A stretch of DNA of 64,000 nucleotides from Acanthosepion pharaonis (GCA_903632075.3 CAHIKZ030005210.1:522501-586500); one strand, 5' to 3'. Positions 33,301-47,600 are shown, counted from the stretch's first letter. Notes: generated by a model from the letters alone, not told the origin. A program made the numbers and translations.

Positions 33301-36300
33301 TTGGCCACCAGTTTCTTCTAAAGTCTGCTTCAGTTTTTTTGTCTCTTCCACCAACTGGGTAGATAGGTTCACCTATGGCTGGTTCACACTCCTCCCCAGT
33401 CCTTTTGAACAGGAATAGAGGTTTATCCCTTGTTTGCTGTTTAGGATTTGGCCACCAGTTCCTTCTAAAGTCTGCTTCAGTTTTTTGTCTCTTCCACCAA
33501 CTGGAGTAGATGGGTTTCACCTATGGCTGGTTCACCTCCTCCCCAGTCCTTTTGAACAGGAATAGAGGTTTATCCTTGTTTGCTGTTTAGGATTTGGCCA
33601 CCAGTTCCTTCTAAAGTCTGCTTCAGTTTTTGTCTCTTCCACCAACTGGGTAGATAGGTTCACCTATGGCTGGTTCTCCTCCCCAGTCCTTTTGAACAGG
33701 AACTGCGGTTTATCCCTTGTTTGCTGTTTAGGATTTGGCTACCAGTTCCTTCTAAAGTCTGCTTCAGTTTTGTCTCTTCCACCAACTGGGTAGATGGGTT
33801 CACCTATGGCTGGTTCACCTCCTCCCCAGTCCTTTTGAACAGGAATAGAGGTTTATCCTTGTTTGCTGTTTAGGATTTGGCCACCAGTTCTTCTAAATCT
33901 GCTTCAGTTTTGTCTCTTCCACCAACTGGGTAGATGGGTTCACCTATGGCTGGTTCACCTCCTCCCCAGTCCTTTTGAACAGGAATGAGGGTTTATCCCT
34001 TGTTTGCTGTTTAGGATTTGGCTACCAGTTCCTTCTAAAGTCTGCTTCAGTTTTGTCTCTTCCACCAACCCAGGTAGATGGGTTCACCTATGGCTGGTTC
34101 CTCCTCCCCAGTCCTTTTGAACAGGAATAGGGTTTATCCTTGTTTGCTGTTTAGGATTTGCCACCAGTTCCTTCTAAAGTCTCTGCTTCAGTTTTGTCTC
34201 TTCCAACTGGAGTAGATAGGTTCACCTATGGCTGGTTCACACTCCTCCCCAGTCCTTTTGAACAGGAATAGAGGTTTATCCCTTGTTTGCTGTTTGGGAT
34301 TTGGCCACCAGTTCCTTCTAAAGTCTGCTTCAGTTTTTGTCTCTTCCACCAACTGGGTAGATAGGTTTTTCTATGGCTGGTTCACCTCCTCCCCAGTCCT
34401 TTTTGAACAGGAGTGGGGTTTATCCCTTGTTTGCTGTTTAGTTTGGCCACCAGTTCCTTCTAAAGTCTGCTTCAGTTTTTGTCTCTTCCACCAACTGGGT
34501 AGATAGGTTCACCTATGGCTGGTTCACCTCCTCCCCAGTCCTTTTGAACAGGAATAGGGGTTTATCCCTTGTTTGCTGTTTTAGGATTTGGCCAGTTCCT
34601 TCTAAAAGTCTGCTTCAGTTTTTGTCTCTTCCACCAATTGGAGTAGATAGGTTCACCTATGGCTGGTTCACACTCCTCCCCAGTCCTTTTGAACAGGAAT
34701 AGAGAGGTTTATCCCTTGTTTGCTGTTTAGGATTTGGCCACCAGTTCCTTCTAAAGTCTGCTTCAGTTTTTGTCTCTTGTTTAGATAGGTTCACCTTGGC
34801 TGGTTCACTCCTCCCAGTCCTTTTGAACAGTTTATCCTTGTTTGCTGTTTACCAGTTCCTTCTAAAATCTGCTTCAGTTTTTGTCTCTTCCACCAATTGG
34901 GTAGATAGATTCCTATGGCTGGTTCACCTCCTCCCCAGTCCTTTTGAACAGGAATAGAGGTTTTATCCCTTGTTTGCTGTTTAGGTTGGCCACCAGTTCC
35001 TCTAAAATCTGCTTCAGTTTTGTCTCTTCCACCAATTCAGTTCACCTTTGTTCCTCCTCCCCAGTCCTTTTGAACAGGAATAGGGGTTTATCCCTTGTTT
35101 GCTGGATTTGCCACCAGTTCCTTCTAAAATCTGCTTCAGTTTTTTGTCTCTTCCACCAATAGATAGGTTCACTATGGCTGGTTCCTCCTCCCCAGTCCTT
35201 TTTGAACAGGAATACGGTGTTTATCCCTTGTTTGCTGTTTAGGATACCAGTTCCTTCTAAAATCTGCTTCAGTTTTGTCTCTTCCACCAACTGGAGTAGA
35301 TAGGTTCACCTATGGCTGGTTTCCTCCCAGTCCTTTTGAACAGGAATAGGGTTTATCCCTTGTTTGCTGTTTAGGATTTGTCCACCAGTTCCTTCTAAAA
35401 TCTGCTTCAGTTTTGTCTCTTCCACCAACTGGGTAGATAGGTTCACCTATGGCTGGTTCACCTCCTCCCCAGTCCTTTTGAACAGGAATAGATGTTTATC
35501 CCTTGTTTGCTGTTTAGGATTTGGCCACCAGTTCCTTCTAAATCACTTCAGTTTTTGTCTCTTCACCAACTGGAGTAGATAGGTTCACCTATGGCTGGTT
35601 CACACTCCTCCCCAGTCCTTTTGAACAGGAATAGAGGTTTATCCCTTGTTTTGCTGTTTAGGATTTGGCCACCAGTTCCTTCTAAGTCTGCTTCAGTTTT
35701 TGTCTTCCACCAATAGGTTCACCATGGCTGCTCCTCCCAGTCCTTTTGAACAGGAATAGGGGGTTTATCCCTTGTTTGCTGTTTCTTCCAGTTCCTTCTA
35801 AATTCTGCTTCAGTTTTGTCTCTTCCACCAATTGGAGTAGATAGGTTCACATATGGCTGGTTCACCTCCTCCCCAGTCCTTTTGAACAGGAATAGGGTTT
35901 ATCCTTGTTTGCTGTTTGGGATTTGGCCACCAGTTCTTCTAAATTCTGCTTCAGTTTTTGTCTCTTCCACCAATTGGAGTAGATAGATTTCTATGGCTGG
36001 TTCACCTCCTCCCCAGTCCTTTTGAACAGGAATCATGGTTTATCCTTGTTTGCTGTTTAGGATTTGGCCACCAGTTCTTCTAAAGTCTGCTTCAGTTTTT
36101 GTCTCTTCCACCAACTGGGTAGATAGGTTCCTATGGCTGGTTCACACTCCTCCCCAGTCCTTTTGAACAGGAATAGATGTTTATCCCTTGTTTGCTGTTT
36201 GGGATTTGCCACAGTTCCTTCTAAATTCTGCTTCAGTTTTGTCTCTTCCACCAACTGGAGTAGATAGGTTCACCTATGGCTGGTTCACACTCCTCCCCAG

Positions 36301-39300
36301 TCCTTTTGAACAGGAATAGAGGTTTATCCCTTGTTTGCTGTTTAGGGTTGGCCACCAGTTCCTTCTAAAGTCTGCTTCAGTTTTGTCTCTTCCACCAACT
36401 GGGTAGATAGGTTCCTATGGCTGGTTCCTCCTCCTGGTCCTTTTGAACAGGAATAGAGTTTTATCCCTTTGGCTGTTGGGATTTGGCCTGTTTCTTTATC
36501 CCTGGTGCTTCTGGTTTTGTCCTTTTTTGAACAGAGATGTGATGGGTTGGCCACCAGTTCCTTCGGAATGTCTGCTTCAGTTTTTTGTCTCTTCCACCAA
36601 CTGGAGTAGATAGGTTTTATGGCTGGTTCACACTCCTCCCCAGTCCTTTTGAACAGGAATAGAGGTTTATCCCTTGTTTGCTGTTGGGATTTGGCCACCA
36701 GTTCCTTCTAAAGTCTGCTTCAGTTTTGTCTCTTCCACCAACTGGGTAGATAGGTTCACCTATGGCTGGTTCACCTCCTCCCATCCTTTTTGAACAGGAA
36801 TAGAGGTTTATCCTTGTTTTTGCTGTTTGGTTTGCCACCAGTTCCTTCTAAATTCTGCTTCAGTTTTGTCTCTTCCACCAACTGGAGTAGATAGGTTCAC
36901 CTATGGCTGGTTCACACTCCTCCCCAGTCCTTTTGAACAGGAATAGGGTTTATCCCTTGTTTTTGCTGTTTAGGATTTGGCCCCAGTTCCTTCTAAAGTC
37001 TGCTTCAGTTTTTTGTCTCTTCCACCAACTGGAGTAGATAGGTTCACCTATGGCTGGTTCCACACTCCTCCCCAGTCCTTTTGAACAGGAATAGATGTTT
37101 ATCCCTTGTTTGCTGTTTAGGTTTGGCCACCAGTTCCTTCTAAAGTCTGCTTCAGTTTTGTCTCTTCCACCAACTGGAGTAGATAGGTTCACCTATGGTT
37201 CCCCTGGTTCACCCTCCTCCCCAGTCCTTTTGAACAGGAATAGAGGTTTATCCTTGTTTGCTGATTTTGTTTGGATTTGGCCACCAGTTCCTTCTAAGTC
37301 TGCTTCAGTTTTGTCTCTTCACCAATTGGAGTAGATAGGTTCACCTATGGCTGGTTCACCTCCTCCCAGTCCTTTTGAACAGGAATCGGTTTATCCCTTG
37401 TTTGCTGTTTAGGATTTGGCCACCAGTTCCTTCTAAAGTCCTTCAGTTTTGTCTCTTCCACCAACTGGGTAGATAGGTTCACCTATGGCTGGTTCACTCC
37501 TCCATGATCCTTTTGAACAGGAATAGAGGTTTATCCCTTGTTTGCTGTTTAGGTTAGCCACCAGTTCCTTCTAAAGTCTGCTTCAGTTTTGTCTCTTCCA
37601 CCAACTGGGTAGATAGGTTCACCTATGGCTGGTTCACACTCCTCCCCAGTCCTTTTGAACAGGAATGAGGTTTTATCCCTTGTTTGCTGTTTAGGATTTG
37701 GTACCAGTTCTTCTAAAGTCTGCTTCAGTTTTTTGTCTCTTCACCAACTGGGTAGATAGGTTCTCCTATGGCTGGTTCCTCCTCCCCAGTCCTTTTTGAA
37801 CAGGAACAGGTTTATCCCTTGTTTGCTGTTTAGGATTTGCCACCAGTTTCTTTAAAGTCTGCTTCAGTTTGTCTCTTCCACCAACTGTTTAGGTTCACCT
37901 GGCAGGTTTTCCCAGTCCTTTTGAACAGGAATAGAGTTTTTCCCTTGTTTGCTGTTTAGGAAAAAGTCTGCTTCAGTTTTGTCTCTTCCACCAACTGGAG
38001 TAGATAGGTTCACCTATGGCTGGTTCACACTCCTCCCAGTCCTTTTGAACAGGAATAGAGGTTTATCCCTTGTTTGCTGTTTAGGATTTGGCCACCAGTT
38101 CCTTCTAAAGTCTGCTTCAGTTTTTGTCTCTTCCACCAATTGGGTAGATAGATTCACCTATGGCTGTTCACACTCCTCCCAGTCCTTTTGAACAGGGAAT
38201 AAGGTTTATCCCTTGTTTGCTCTTTTAGGATTTGCCCACCAGTTCCTTCTAAATTCTGCTTCAGTTTTTTGTCTCTTCCACCAACTGGAGTAGATGGGTT
38301 TTGGCTGGTTCTCCTCCCCAGTCCTTTTGAACAGGAATAGGTTTATCCCTTGTTTGCTGTTTAGGATTTGGCCACCAGTTCCTTCTAAAATCTGCTTCAG
38401 TTTTGTCTCTTCCACCAACTGGAGTAGATAGGTTCCATATGGCTGGTTCACACTCCTCCCCAGTCCTTTTGAACAGGAACAGAGGTTTATCCTTGTTTGC
38501 TGTTTGGTTGTACCAGTTCCTTTGGCCTTCAGTTCTCTTCCACCTGAATGGTTCACCTATTGGTTCACCTCCTCCCCAGTCTTGAACAGGAATGAGGTTT
38601 TCTTGTTTGCTGTTTATTTTTTTAAAATCTGCTTCAGTTTTTTGTCTCTTCCACCAACTGGGTAGATAGGTTCACCTATGGCTGGTTCATACTCCTCCCC
38701 AGTCCTTTTGAACAGGAATAGAGGTTTATCCCTTGTTTGCTGTTTAGGATTTGGCACCAGTTCCTTCTAAAGTCTGCTTCAGTTTTGTCTCTTCCACCAA
38801 CTGGGTAGATAGGTTCACCTATGGCTGGTTCATACTCCTCCCAGTCCTTTTGAACAGGAATAGGTTTTATCCCTTGTTTGCTGTTTAGGATTTAGTTCTT
38901 CTAAAATCTGCTTTTTTGTCTCTTCCACCAACTAGTTTATAGCTGGTTCACCTCCTGTCCTTTTGAACAGGAATAGAGGTTTTCCTTGTTTCTGTTTAAA
39001 GTCTCCTTCTAAAGTCTTTCAGTTTTCTCTTCCACCAACTGGAGTGAATGGGTTCACCTATGGCTGGTTCACCTCCTCCCCAGTCCTTTTGAACAGGAAT
39101 AGAGGTTTATCCTTGTTTTTGCTGTTTAGGATTTGCCCACCAGTTCCTTCTAAAATCTGCTTCAGTTTTTGTCTCTTCCACCAACTGGGTAGATAGATAG
39201 GTTCACCGAACAGGAATGGTTTATCCCTTGTTTGCTGTTTAGGTTGGTTCATCCTTCCTCCTCCTCCCAGTCCTTTTGAACAGGAATAGAGGTTTATCCC

Positions 39301-42300
39301 CTTGTTTGCTGTTTGTTTGCTGTTTTTTGCCCACCAGTTCCTTCTAAAATCTGCTTCAGTTTTGTCTCTTCCACCAACTGGAGTAGATAGGTTCACCTAT
39401 GGCTGGTTCATACTCCTCCCAGTCCTTTTGAACAGGAATAGAGGTTTATCCCTTGTTTGCTGTTTAGATTTGGCCACCAGTTCCTTCTAAGTCTGCTTCA
39501 GTTTTTCTCTCACTAGATAGGTTCACCTATGGCTGTGGTTCACCTCCTCCCCAGTCCTTTTGAACAGGAATAGAGGTTTATCCCTTGTTTGCTGTTTAGG
39601 ATTTGTACCAGTTCCTTCTAAAATCTGCTTCAGTTTTTGTCTCTTCCACCAACTGGGTAGATAGGTTCACTATGGCTGGTTCACCTCCTCCCCAGTCCTT
39701 TTGAACAGGAATAGAGGGTTTATCCCTTGTTTGCTGTTTAGGATTTGGCCACCAGTTCCTTCTAAAATCTGCTTCAGTTTTTGTCTCTTCACCAACTGGA
39801 GTAGATAGGTTCACCTATAGCTGGTTCACACTCCTCCCAGTCCTTTTGAACAGGAATAGAGGTTTATCCCTTGTTTGCTGTTTAGGATTTGGCCACCAGT
39901 TCCTTCTAAAGTCTGCTTCAGTTTTTTTGTCTCTTCCACCAACTGGGTAGATAGGTTCACTCTATGGCTGGTTCACACTCCTCCTCCCAGTCCTTTTGAA
40001 CAGGAATAGAGGTTTATCCCTTGTTTGCTGTTTAGGATTTGCCACCAGTTCCTTCAAAAGTCTGCTTCAGTTTTTGTCTCTTCCACCAACTGGAGTAGAT
40101 AGGTTCACCTATGGCTGGGTTCACCTCCTCCCCAGTCCTTTTGAACAGGAATAGAGGTTTATCCCTTGTTTGCTGTTTGGGATTTGGCCACCAGTTCCTT
40201 CTAAATTCTGCTTCAGTTTTGTCTCTTCCACCAATTGGGTAGATAGGTTCACTATGGCTGGTTCACCTCCTCCCCAGTCCTTTTGAACAGGAATAGAGTT
40301 TTTATCCTTGTTTGCTGTTTAGGATTTGGCCACCAGTTCCTTCTAAAAGTCTGCTTCAGTTTTGTCTCTTCCACCAACTGGGTAGATAGGTTCACCTATG
40401 GCTGGTTCATACTCCTCCCAGTCCTTTTGAACAGGAATAGAGGTTTTATCCTTGTTTGCTGTTTAGGATTTGGCCACCAGTTCCTTCTAAAGTCTGCTTC
40501 AGTTTTGTCTCTTAAAGGGTTCACCTATGGCTGGTTCACCTCCTCCCCAGTCCTTTTGAACAGGAATAGAGGTTTATCCCTTGTTTGCTGTTTAGGATTG
40601 GCCACCAGTTCCCACCAGTTCCTTCTAAAGTCTGGTTCAGTTTTGTCTCTCCTCCCCAGTCCTTTTGAACAAACTTGTTTTGTGTTTAGGATTTAGCCAC
40701 CAGTTCTACAAATCTGCTGGTTTTGTCTCTTCCACCCAGTCCTTTTGAACAGGAATCGTGGTTTATCCCTTGTTTGCTGTTTAGGATTTGGCCACCAGTT
40801 CCTTCTAAAGTCTGCTTCAGTTTTGTCTCTTCCACCAACTGGAGTAGATAGGTTCACCTATGGCTGGTTCACACTCCTCCCAGTCCTTTTGAACAGGAAT
40901 AGAGTTTTATCCCTTGTTTGCTGTTTAGGATTTGGCTACCAGTTCCTTCTAAAATCTGCTTCAGTTTTGTCTCTTCCACCAATTGGAGTAGATAGGTTCA
41001 CCTATGGCTGGTTCACACTCCTCCCCAGTCCTTTTGAACAGAATCGATGTTTTTATCCCTTGTTTGCTGTTTAGGATTTGCCCACCAGTTCCTTCTAAAG
41101 TCTGCTTCAGTTTTGTCTCTTCCACCAACTGGAGTATGGGATAGGTTCACCTATGGAACTGGTTTACTCCTCCCCAGTCCAGTTTTGTCTTTGAACAGGA
41201 ATAGAGGTTTATCCTTGTTTGCTGTTTAGGATTTGGCTGAACCAGTTTTCCTTCTAAAGTCTGCTTCAGTTTTTGTCTCTTCCACCAACTGGAGTAGATG
41301 GGTTCACCTATGGCTGGTTCACACTCCTCCCCAGTCCTTTTTGAACAGGAATAGAGGTTTATCCTTGTTTGCTGTTTTAGGATTTGGCCACCAGTTCCTT
41401 CTAAAGTCTGCTTCAGTTTTGTCTCTTCCACCAACTGGAGTAGATAGGGGTTCACCTGGCTGGTTCACACTCCTCCCAGTCCTTTTGAACAGGAATAGCG
41501 GTTTATCCCTTGTTTGCTGTTTAGGATTTGGCCACCAGTTCCTTCTAAAGTCTGCTTCAGTTTTTGTCTCTTCCACCAACTGGGTAGATAGGTTCACCTA
41601 TGGCATGTTCCTCCTCCCAGTCCTTTTGAACAGGAATAGGGTTTATCCTTGTTTGCTGTTTAGGATTTGGCCACCAGTTCCTTCTAAAGTCTGCTTCAGT
41701 TTTTGTCTCTTCCACCAACTGGAGTAGATGGGTTCACCTATGGCTGGTTCAGTCCCTCCTCCCCAGTCTTCTTTTGAACAGGAATAGAGGTTTATCCTTG
41801 TTTGCTGTTTAGGATTTGTTCCTTCCACCAGTTTCTTCTAAAGTCTGCTTCAGTTTTGTCTCTTCCACCAACTGGAGTAGATAGGTTCACCTATGTTTGG
41901 TTCACACTCCTCCAGATCTTTTTTGAACAGGAATAGAGGTTTATCCCTTGTTTGCTGTTTAGGATTTCAGTTCCTTCTAAAGTCTGCTTCAGTTTTGTCT
42001 CTTCCACCAACTGGGTAGATAGGTTCCTATGGCTGGTTACCTCCTCCCCAGTCCTTTTTGAACAGGAATGAGGTTTATCCCTTGTTTGCTCACCAGTTCC
42101 TTCTCAGTCCTTTTGAACAGGAATAGAGATAGGTTTATCCCTTGTTTGCTGTTTGAACAGGGATTTGCTGTTTAGGATACCAGTTCCTTCTAAAGTCTGC
42201 TTCAGTTTTGTCTCTTCCACCAACTGGAGTAGATAGGTTCACCTATGGCTGGTTCACACTCCTCCCAGTCCTTTTGAACAGGTATAGAGTTTTATCCCTT

Positions 42301-44589
42301 GTTTTGTCTGTTTAGGATTTGGTTCACACTCCTCCAGTTCCTTTTCAGGAATAAAGTCTAGGATTTGGCCACCATTCCTTCAGTTTTTGTCTCTTCCACC
42401 AACTGGAGTAGATAGGTTCACCTATGGCTGGTTCACACTCCTCCCCAGTCCTTTTGAACAGGAATAGAGGTTTATCCCTTGTTTGCTGTTTAGGATTTGC
42501 CACCAGCCTCTAAATTCTTCTTCTTAAACTGTCTGCTTCATGTTTTTGTCTCTTCCACCAACTGGTTTGCTGTTTAGGATGTGGCCACCAGGTTCAAAGT
42601 CCTTCAGTTTTGTCTCTTATGGCTGGTTCACACTCCTCCCCAGTCCTTTTGAACAGGAATAGAGGTTTATCCCTTGTTTGCTGTTTAGGATTTGGCCACC
42701 AGTTCCTTCTAAAGTCTGCTTCAGTTTTGTCTCTTCCACCAACTGGGTAGATAGGTTCACCAGGAATAGAGGTTTATGGCTGGTTCACACTCCTCCCCAG
42801 TCCTTTTGAACAGGAATAGAGGGTTTATCCCTTGTTTGCTGTTTAGGATTTGGCCAAACTTCAGTTCCTTCTAAAGTCTGCTTCAGTTTTTGTCTCTTCC
42901 ACCAACTGGAGTAGATAGGTTCACCTATGGCTGGTTCATCCCCCAGTCCTTTTGAACAGGAATAGAGGTTCATCCCTTTTTGCTGTTTAGGATTTGGCCA
43001 CCAGTTCCTTCTAAAGTCTGCTTCAGTTTTGTCTCTTCTGGGTAGATAGGTTCACCTATGGCTGGTTCACACTCTCCTCCCCAGTCCTTTTGAACAGGAA
43101 TATCCCTTGTTTGCTGTTTAGGTTTATCCCTTGTTTGCTGTTTAGGATTTGTACCAGTTCCTTCTAAAGTCTGCTTCAGTTTTGTCTCTTCCACCAACTG
43201 GAATAGATAGGTTCAGTTTTGTCTCTTCCACCATGGTTCATGGTTCACACTCCTCTGATCCTTTTGAACAGGAATGAGGTTTATCCTTGTTTGCTGTTTA
43301 GGATTTGGCCACCAGTTCCTTCTAAAGTCTGCTTCAGTTTTTTCTCTTCCACCAACTGGGTAGATAGGTTTATCCCTTGTTTCACCTACCAGTTCCTTCA
43401 AATGTTCACCTTCCCAGATAGGTTCCTTTTGAACACGAATAGAGGTTTATCCCTTGTTTGCTGTTTAGGATTTGCCACCAGTTCCTTCTAAAATCTGCTT
43501 CAGTTTTGTCTCTTCCACCAACTGGAGTAGATAGGTTCACCTATGGCTGGTTCCTCCTCCCCAGTCCTTTTGAACAGGAATAGAGGGTTTATCCCTTGTT
43601 TGCTGTTTAGGATTTGGCCACCAGTTCCTTCTAAAATCTGCTTCAGTTTTGTCTCTTCCACCAACTGGAGTAGATAGGTTCACCTATGGCTGGTTCACCT
43701 CCTCCCCAGTCCTTTTGAACAGGAATAGATGTTTATCCCTTGTTTGCTGTTTAGGATTTGGCCACCAGTTCCTTCCAAAGTCTGCTTCAGTTTTGTCTCT
43801 TCCACCAATTGGAGTAGATAGGTTCACCTATATTGGTTCACCTCCTCCCCTGATCCTTTTGAACAGGAATAGGGTTTATCCTTGTTTGCTGTTTAGGATT
43901 TGTCTCTTCCACCAACAGTTTCCTTCTAAAGTCTGCTTCAGTTTTTGTCTCTTCCACCAGTCCTTCAGTTTTACCAATGGGGGGGTTCACCTGGCTGGTT
44001 CCACTCCTCCCTCAGTCCTTTTGAACAGGAATAGGTTTGTCCTTGTTTGCTGTTTGGGATTTGCCCACCAGTTCCTTCTAAAATCTGCTTCAGTTTTTGT
44101 CTCTTCCACCCAATTGGAGTAGATAGGTTCACCATGGCTGGTTCATACTCCTCCCCAGTCATTTTTTGAACAGGAATAGAGGTTTATCCTTGTTTTGCTG
44201 TTTGGGATTTGGCCACCAGTTCCTTCTAAAGTCTGCTTCAGTTTTGTCTCTTCCACCAATTGGAGTAGATAGGTTCACCTGGTTTGTACCAGTTCATAAG
44301 CTGGTCTCTTCCACACTCCTCCCCAGTCCTTTTGAACAGGAATAGAGGTTTATCCCTTGTTTGCTGTTTAGGATTTGGCCACCAGTTCCTTCTAAAATCT
44401 GCTTCAGTTTTTGTCTCTTCCACCAACTGGAGATAGATAGGTTCACCTATGGCTGGTTTTTCAGCCTGTGGTTCCTCCCAGTTTTGTCCTTTTTGAACAG
44501 GAATAGAGGTTTTATCCTTGTTTGCTGTTTAGGATTGCCACCAGTTCCTTCTAAATTCTGCTTCAGTTTTTGTCTCTTCCACCAATTGG
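15381..44589. repeat. Type-A block, irregular interior
   Basis: About 29 kb of type-A monomers show frequent small losses at the same few sites: TTCACACTCC to TTCACCTCC, TATCCCTTG to TATCCTTG, CAGTTTTTGTC to CAGTTTTGTC, and CTGGAGTAG to CTGGGTAG. Disordered patches contain partial monomers joined out of order, for example 15,390-15,460, 16,120-16,330, 26,220-26,480, 31,240-31,390, 36,420-36,560, 38,490-38,650, 42,080-42,620 and 43,080-44,000. There is no foreign insertion. Whether the disorder is real or an assembly product is discussed in the findings. Confidence 0.95.
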
Positions 44590-44610
44590 AGTAGATGGTT
44601 TTCTATCATC
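44580..44610. repeat. Abrupt A-to-B junction within one monomer
   Basis: The monomer is type A up to CACCAATTGGAGTAGAT and type B from CTATCATCTGGTTCTCACTC onward. The switch falls at or just beside the dyad motif. Confidence 0.85.
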
Positions 44611-47600
44611 TGGTTCTCACTCGTCCTTGGTCCTTTGAACAGGAATAGGGTTTATCCCTTGTTTCCTGCTTAGGATTGGTTTCAGTTCCTTCTAAAGTCT
44701 ACTTCAACTGTATACATTTAATATCTCTGTTTCCTCCTCAATAGGAGTAGATAGGTTTCCTATCATCTGGTTCTCACTGTCCTTGGTCCTTTGAACAGGA
44801 ATAGAGGTTTATCCCTTGTTTCCTGTTTAGGATTGGGTTTCCAGTTCCTTCTAAAGTCTACTTAAACTGTATACATTTAATATCTCTGTTTCCTCCTCAA
44901 TAGGGAGTAGATAGGTTTTGTCTATCATCTGGTTCTCTCCTCCCTGTCCTTGGTCCTTTGAACAGGAATAGATGTTTATCCTTGTTTCCTGCTTAGGATT
45001 GGGTTTAGTTCCTTCTAAAGTCTCCACTTCAACTTTACATTTAATATCTCTGTTTCCTCCTCAATAGTAGATAGGTTTGCCTATCATCTGGTTCACTGCC
45101 GTCCTTGGTCCTTTGAACAGAATAGAGATTTATCCTTGTTTCCTGCTTAGGATTGGGTTTCCAGTTCCTTCTAAAGTCTACTTCAACTGTGTTTAATATC
45201 TCTGTTTCCTCCTCAATAGGAGTAGATAGGTTTGCCTATCATCTGGTTCTCACTGTCCTTGGTCCTTTGAACAGGAATAGAGATTTATCCCTTGTTTCCT
45301 GTTTAGGATTGGGTTCCAGTTCCTTCTAAAAGTCTACTTCAGTTTGTATACATTTAATATCTCTGTTTCCTCCTCAATAGGAGTAGATAGGTTTGCCTAT
45401 CATCTGGTTCTCACTGTCCTTGGTCCTTTGAACAGGAATAGAGATTTATCCTTGTTTCCTGTTTAGGATTGGGTTTCCAGTTCCTTCTAAAGTCTACTTC
45501 AACTGTATACATTTAATATCTCTGTTTCCTCCTCAATAGGAGTAGATAGGTTTGCCTATCATCTGGTTCTCACTCCTCCTTGGTCCTTTGAACAGGAATA
45601 GAGGTTCATCCCTTGTTTCCTGTTTAGGATTGGGTTTCCAGTTCCTTCTAAAGTCTACTTCAACTGTATACATTTTTATCTCTGTTTCCTCCTCAATAGG
45701 AGTAGATAGGTTTGCCTATCATCTGGTTCTCACTCGTCCTTGGTCCTGGTTCTTCACTGTATACATTTAATATCTCTGTTTCCTCCCTGGTTCTCTTTGA
45801 ACAGGAATAGAGATTCACCTTTGTTTCCAAGCTTGTCCTTTTGAACAGGAATAGCCATCATCATCTGGTTTTATCCTTGTTCATCCTGTTTAGGATTGGG
45901 TTCCAGTTCCTTCTAAAGTCTACTTCAACTGTATACATTTTATCTCTGTTTCCTCCTCAATAGGGAGTAGATAGGTTCACCTATCATCTGGTTCTCACTC
46001 GTCCTTGGTCCTTTGAACAGGAATAGAGGTTTATCCCTTGTTTCCTGCTTAGGATTGGGTTTCCAGTTCCTTCTAAAGTCTACTTCAACTGTTCATTTTT
46101 ATCTCTGTTTCCTCCTCAATAGGAGTAGATAGGTTTGCCTATCATCTGGTTCTCACTCGTCCTTTTCCTTTGAACAGGAATAGAGATTCATCCCTTGTTT
46201 CCTGTTTAGGATTGGGTTTCCAGTTCCTTCTAAAGTCTACTTCAACTTACATTTAATATCTCTGTTTCCTCCTCAATAGGAGTAGATAGGTTCACCTATC
46301 ATCTGGTTCTCACTCCGTCCTTGGTCCTTTGAACAGGAATAGAGGTTTTATCCCTTGTTTCCTGTTTAGGATTGGGTTTCAGTTCCTTCTAAAGTCTACT
46401 TCAACTGTTACATTTAATATCTCTGTTTCCTCCTCAATAGGAGTAGATAGGTTTGCCTATCATCTGGTTCTCACTCGTCCTTGGTCCTTTGAACAGGAAT
46501 AGAGGTTCATCCCTTGTTTCCTGCTTAGGATTGGGTTTCAGTTCCTTCTAAAGTCTACTTCAACTGTATACATTTAATATCTCTGTTTCCTCCTCAATAG
46601 GAGTAGATAGGTTTGCCTATCATCTGGTTCTTTTCGTCCTTGGTCCTTTGAACAGGAATAGAGGTTTATCCTTGTTTCCGTTTAGGATTGGGTTTCAGTT
46701 CCTTCTAAAGTCTACTTCAACTGTGTACATTTAATATCTCTGTTTCCTCCTCAATTGGAGTAGATAGGTTTGCCTATCATCTGGTTCTCTCCTCGTCCTT
46801 GGTCCTTTGAACAGGAATAGAGGTTCATCCCTTGTTTCCTCTTAGGATTGGGTTTCCCAGTTCCTTCTAAAGTCTACTTCAACTGTATACATTTAATATC
46901 TCTGTTTCCTCCTCAATAGGAGTAGATAGGTTTGCCTATCATCTGGTTCTCACTCCTCCTTGGTCCTTTGAACAGGAATAGGAGTAGATAGGTTTTTATC
47001 CCTTGTTTCCTGTTTAGGATTGGGTTTCAGTTCCTTCTAAAGTCTACTTCAACTGTATTTTTATCTCTGTTTCCTCCTCAATAGGAGTAGATAGGTTTGC
47101 CTATCATCTGGTTCTCACTCGTCCTTGGTCCTTTGAACAGGAATAGAGGTTTATCCCTTGTTTCCTGTTTAGGATTGGGTTTCCAGTTCCTTCTAAAGTC
47201 TACTTCAACTGTATACATTTTTATCTCTGTTTCCTCCTCAATAGGAGTAGATAGGTTTGCCTATCATCTGGTTCTCACTCGTCCTTGGTCCTTTTGAACA
47301 GGAATAGAGTTTATCCCTTGTTTCCTGTTTAGGATTGGGTTTCCAGTTCTTCTAAAGTCTCTTCAACTGTATACTTTCAAAATCTGTTTATCATCTGGTT
47401 CTCATTTTAGGATTGGGTTTCAGTTCCTTCTAAAGTCTCTGTATATTTCTGTTTCCTCCTCAATAGGAGTAGATAGGTTTGCCTATCATCTGGTTCTCAC
47501 TCGTCCTTGGTCCTTTGAACAGGAATAGAGATTTATCCCTTGTTTCCTGCTTAGGGATTGGGTTTCCAGTTCCTTCTAAAGTCTACTTCAACTGTATAGT

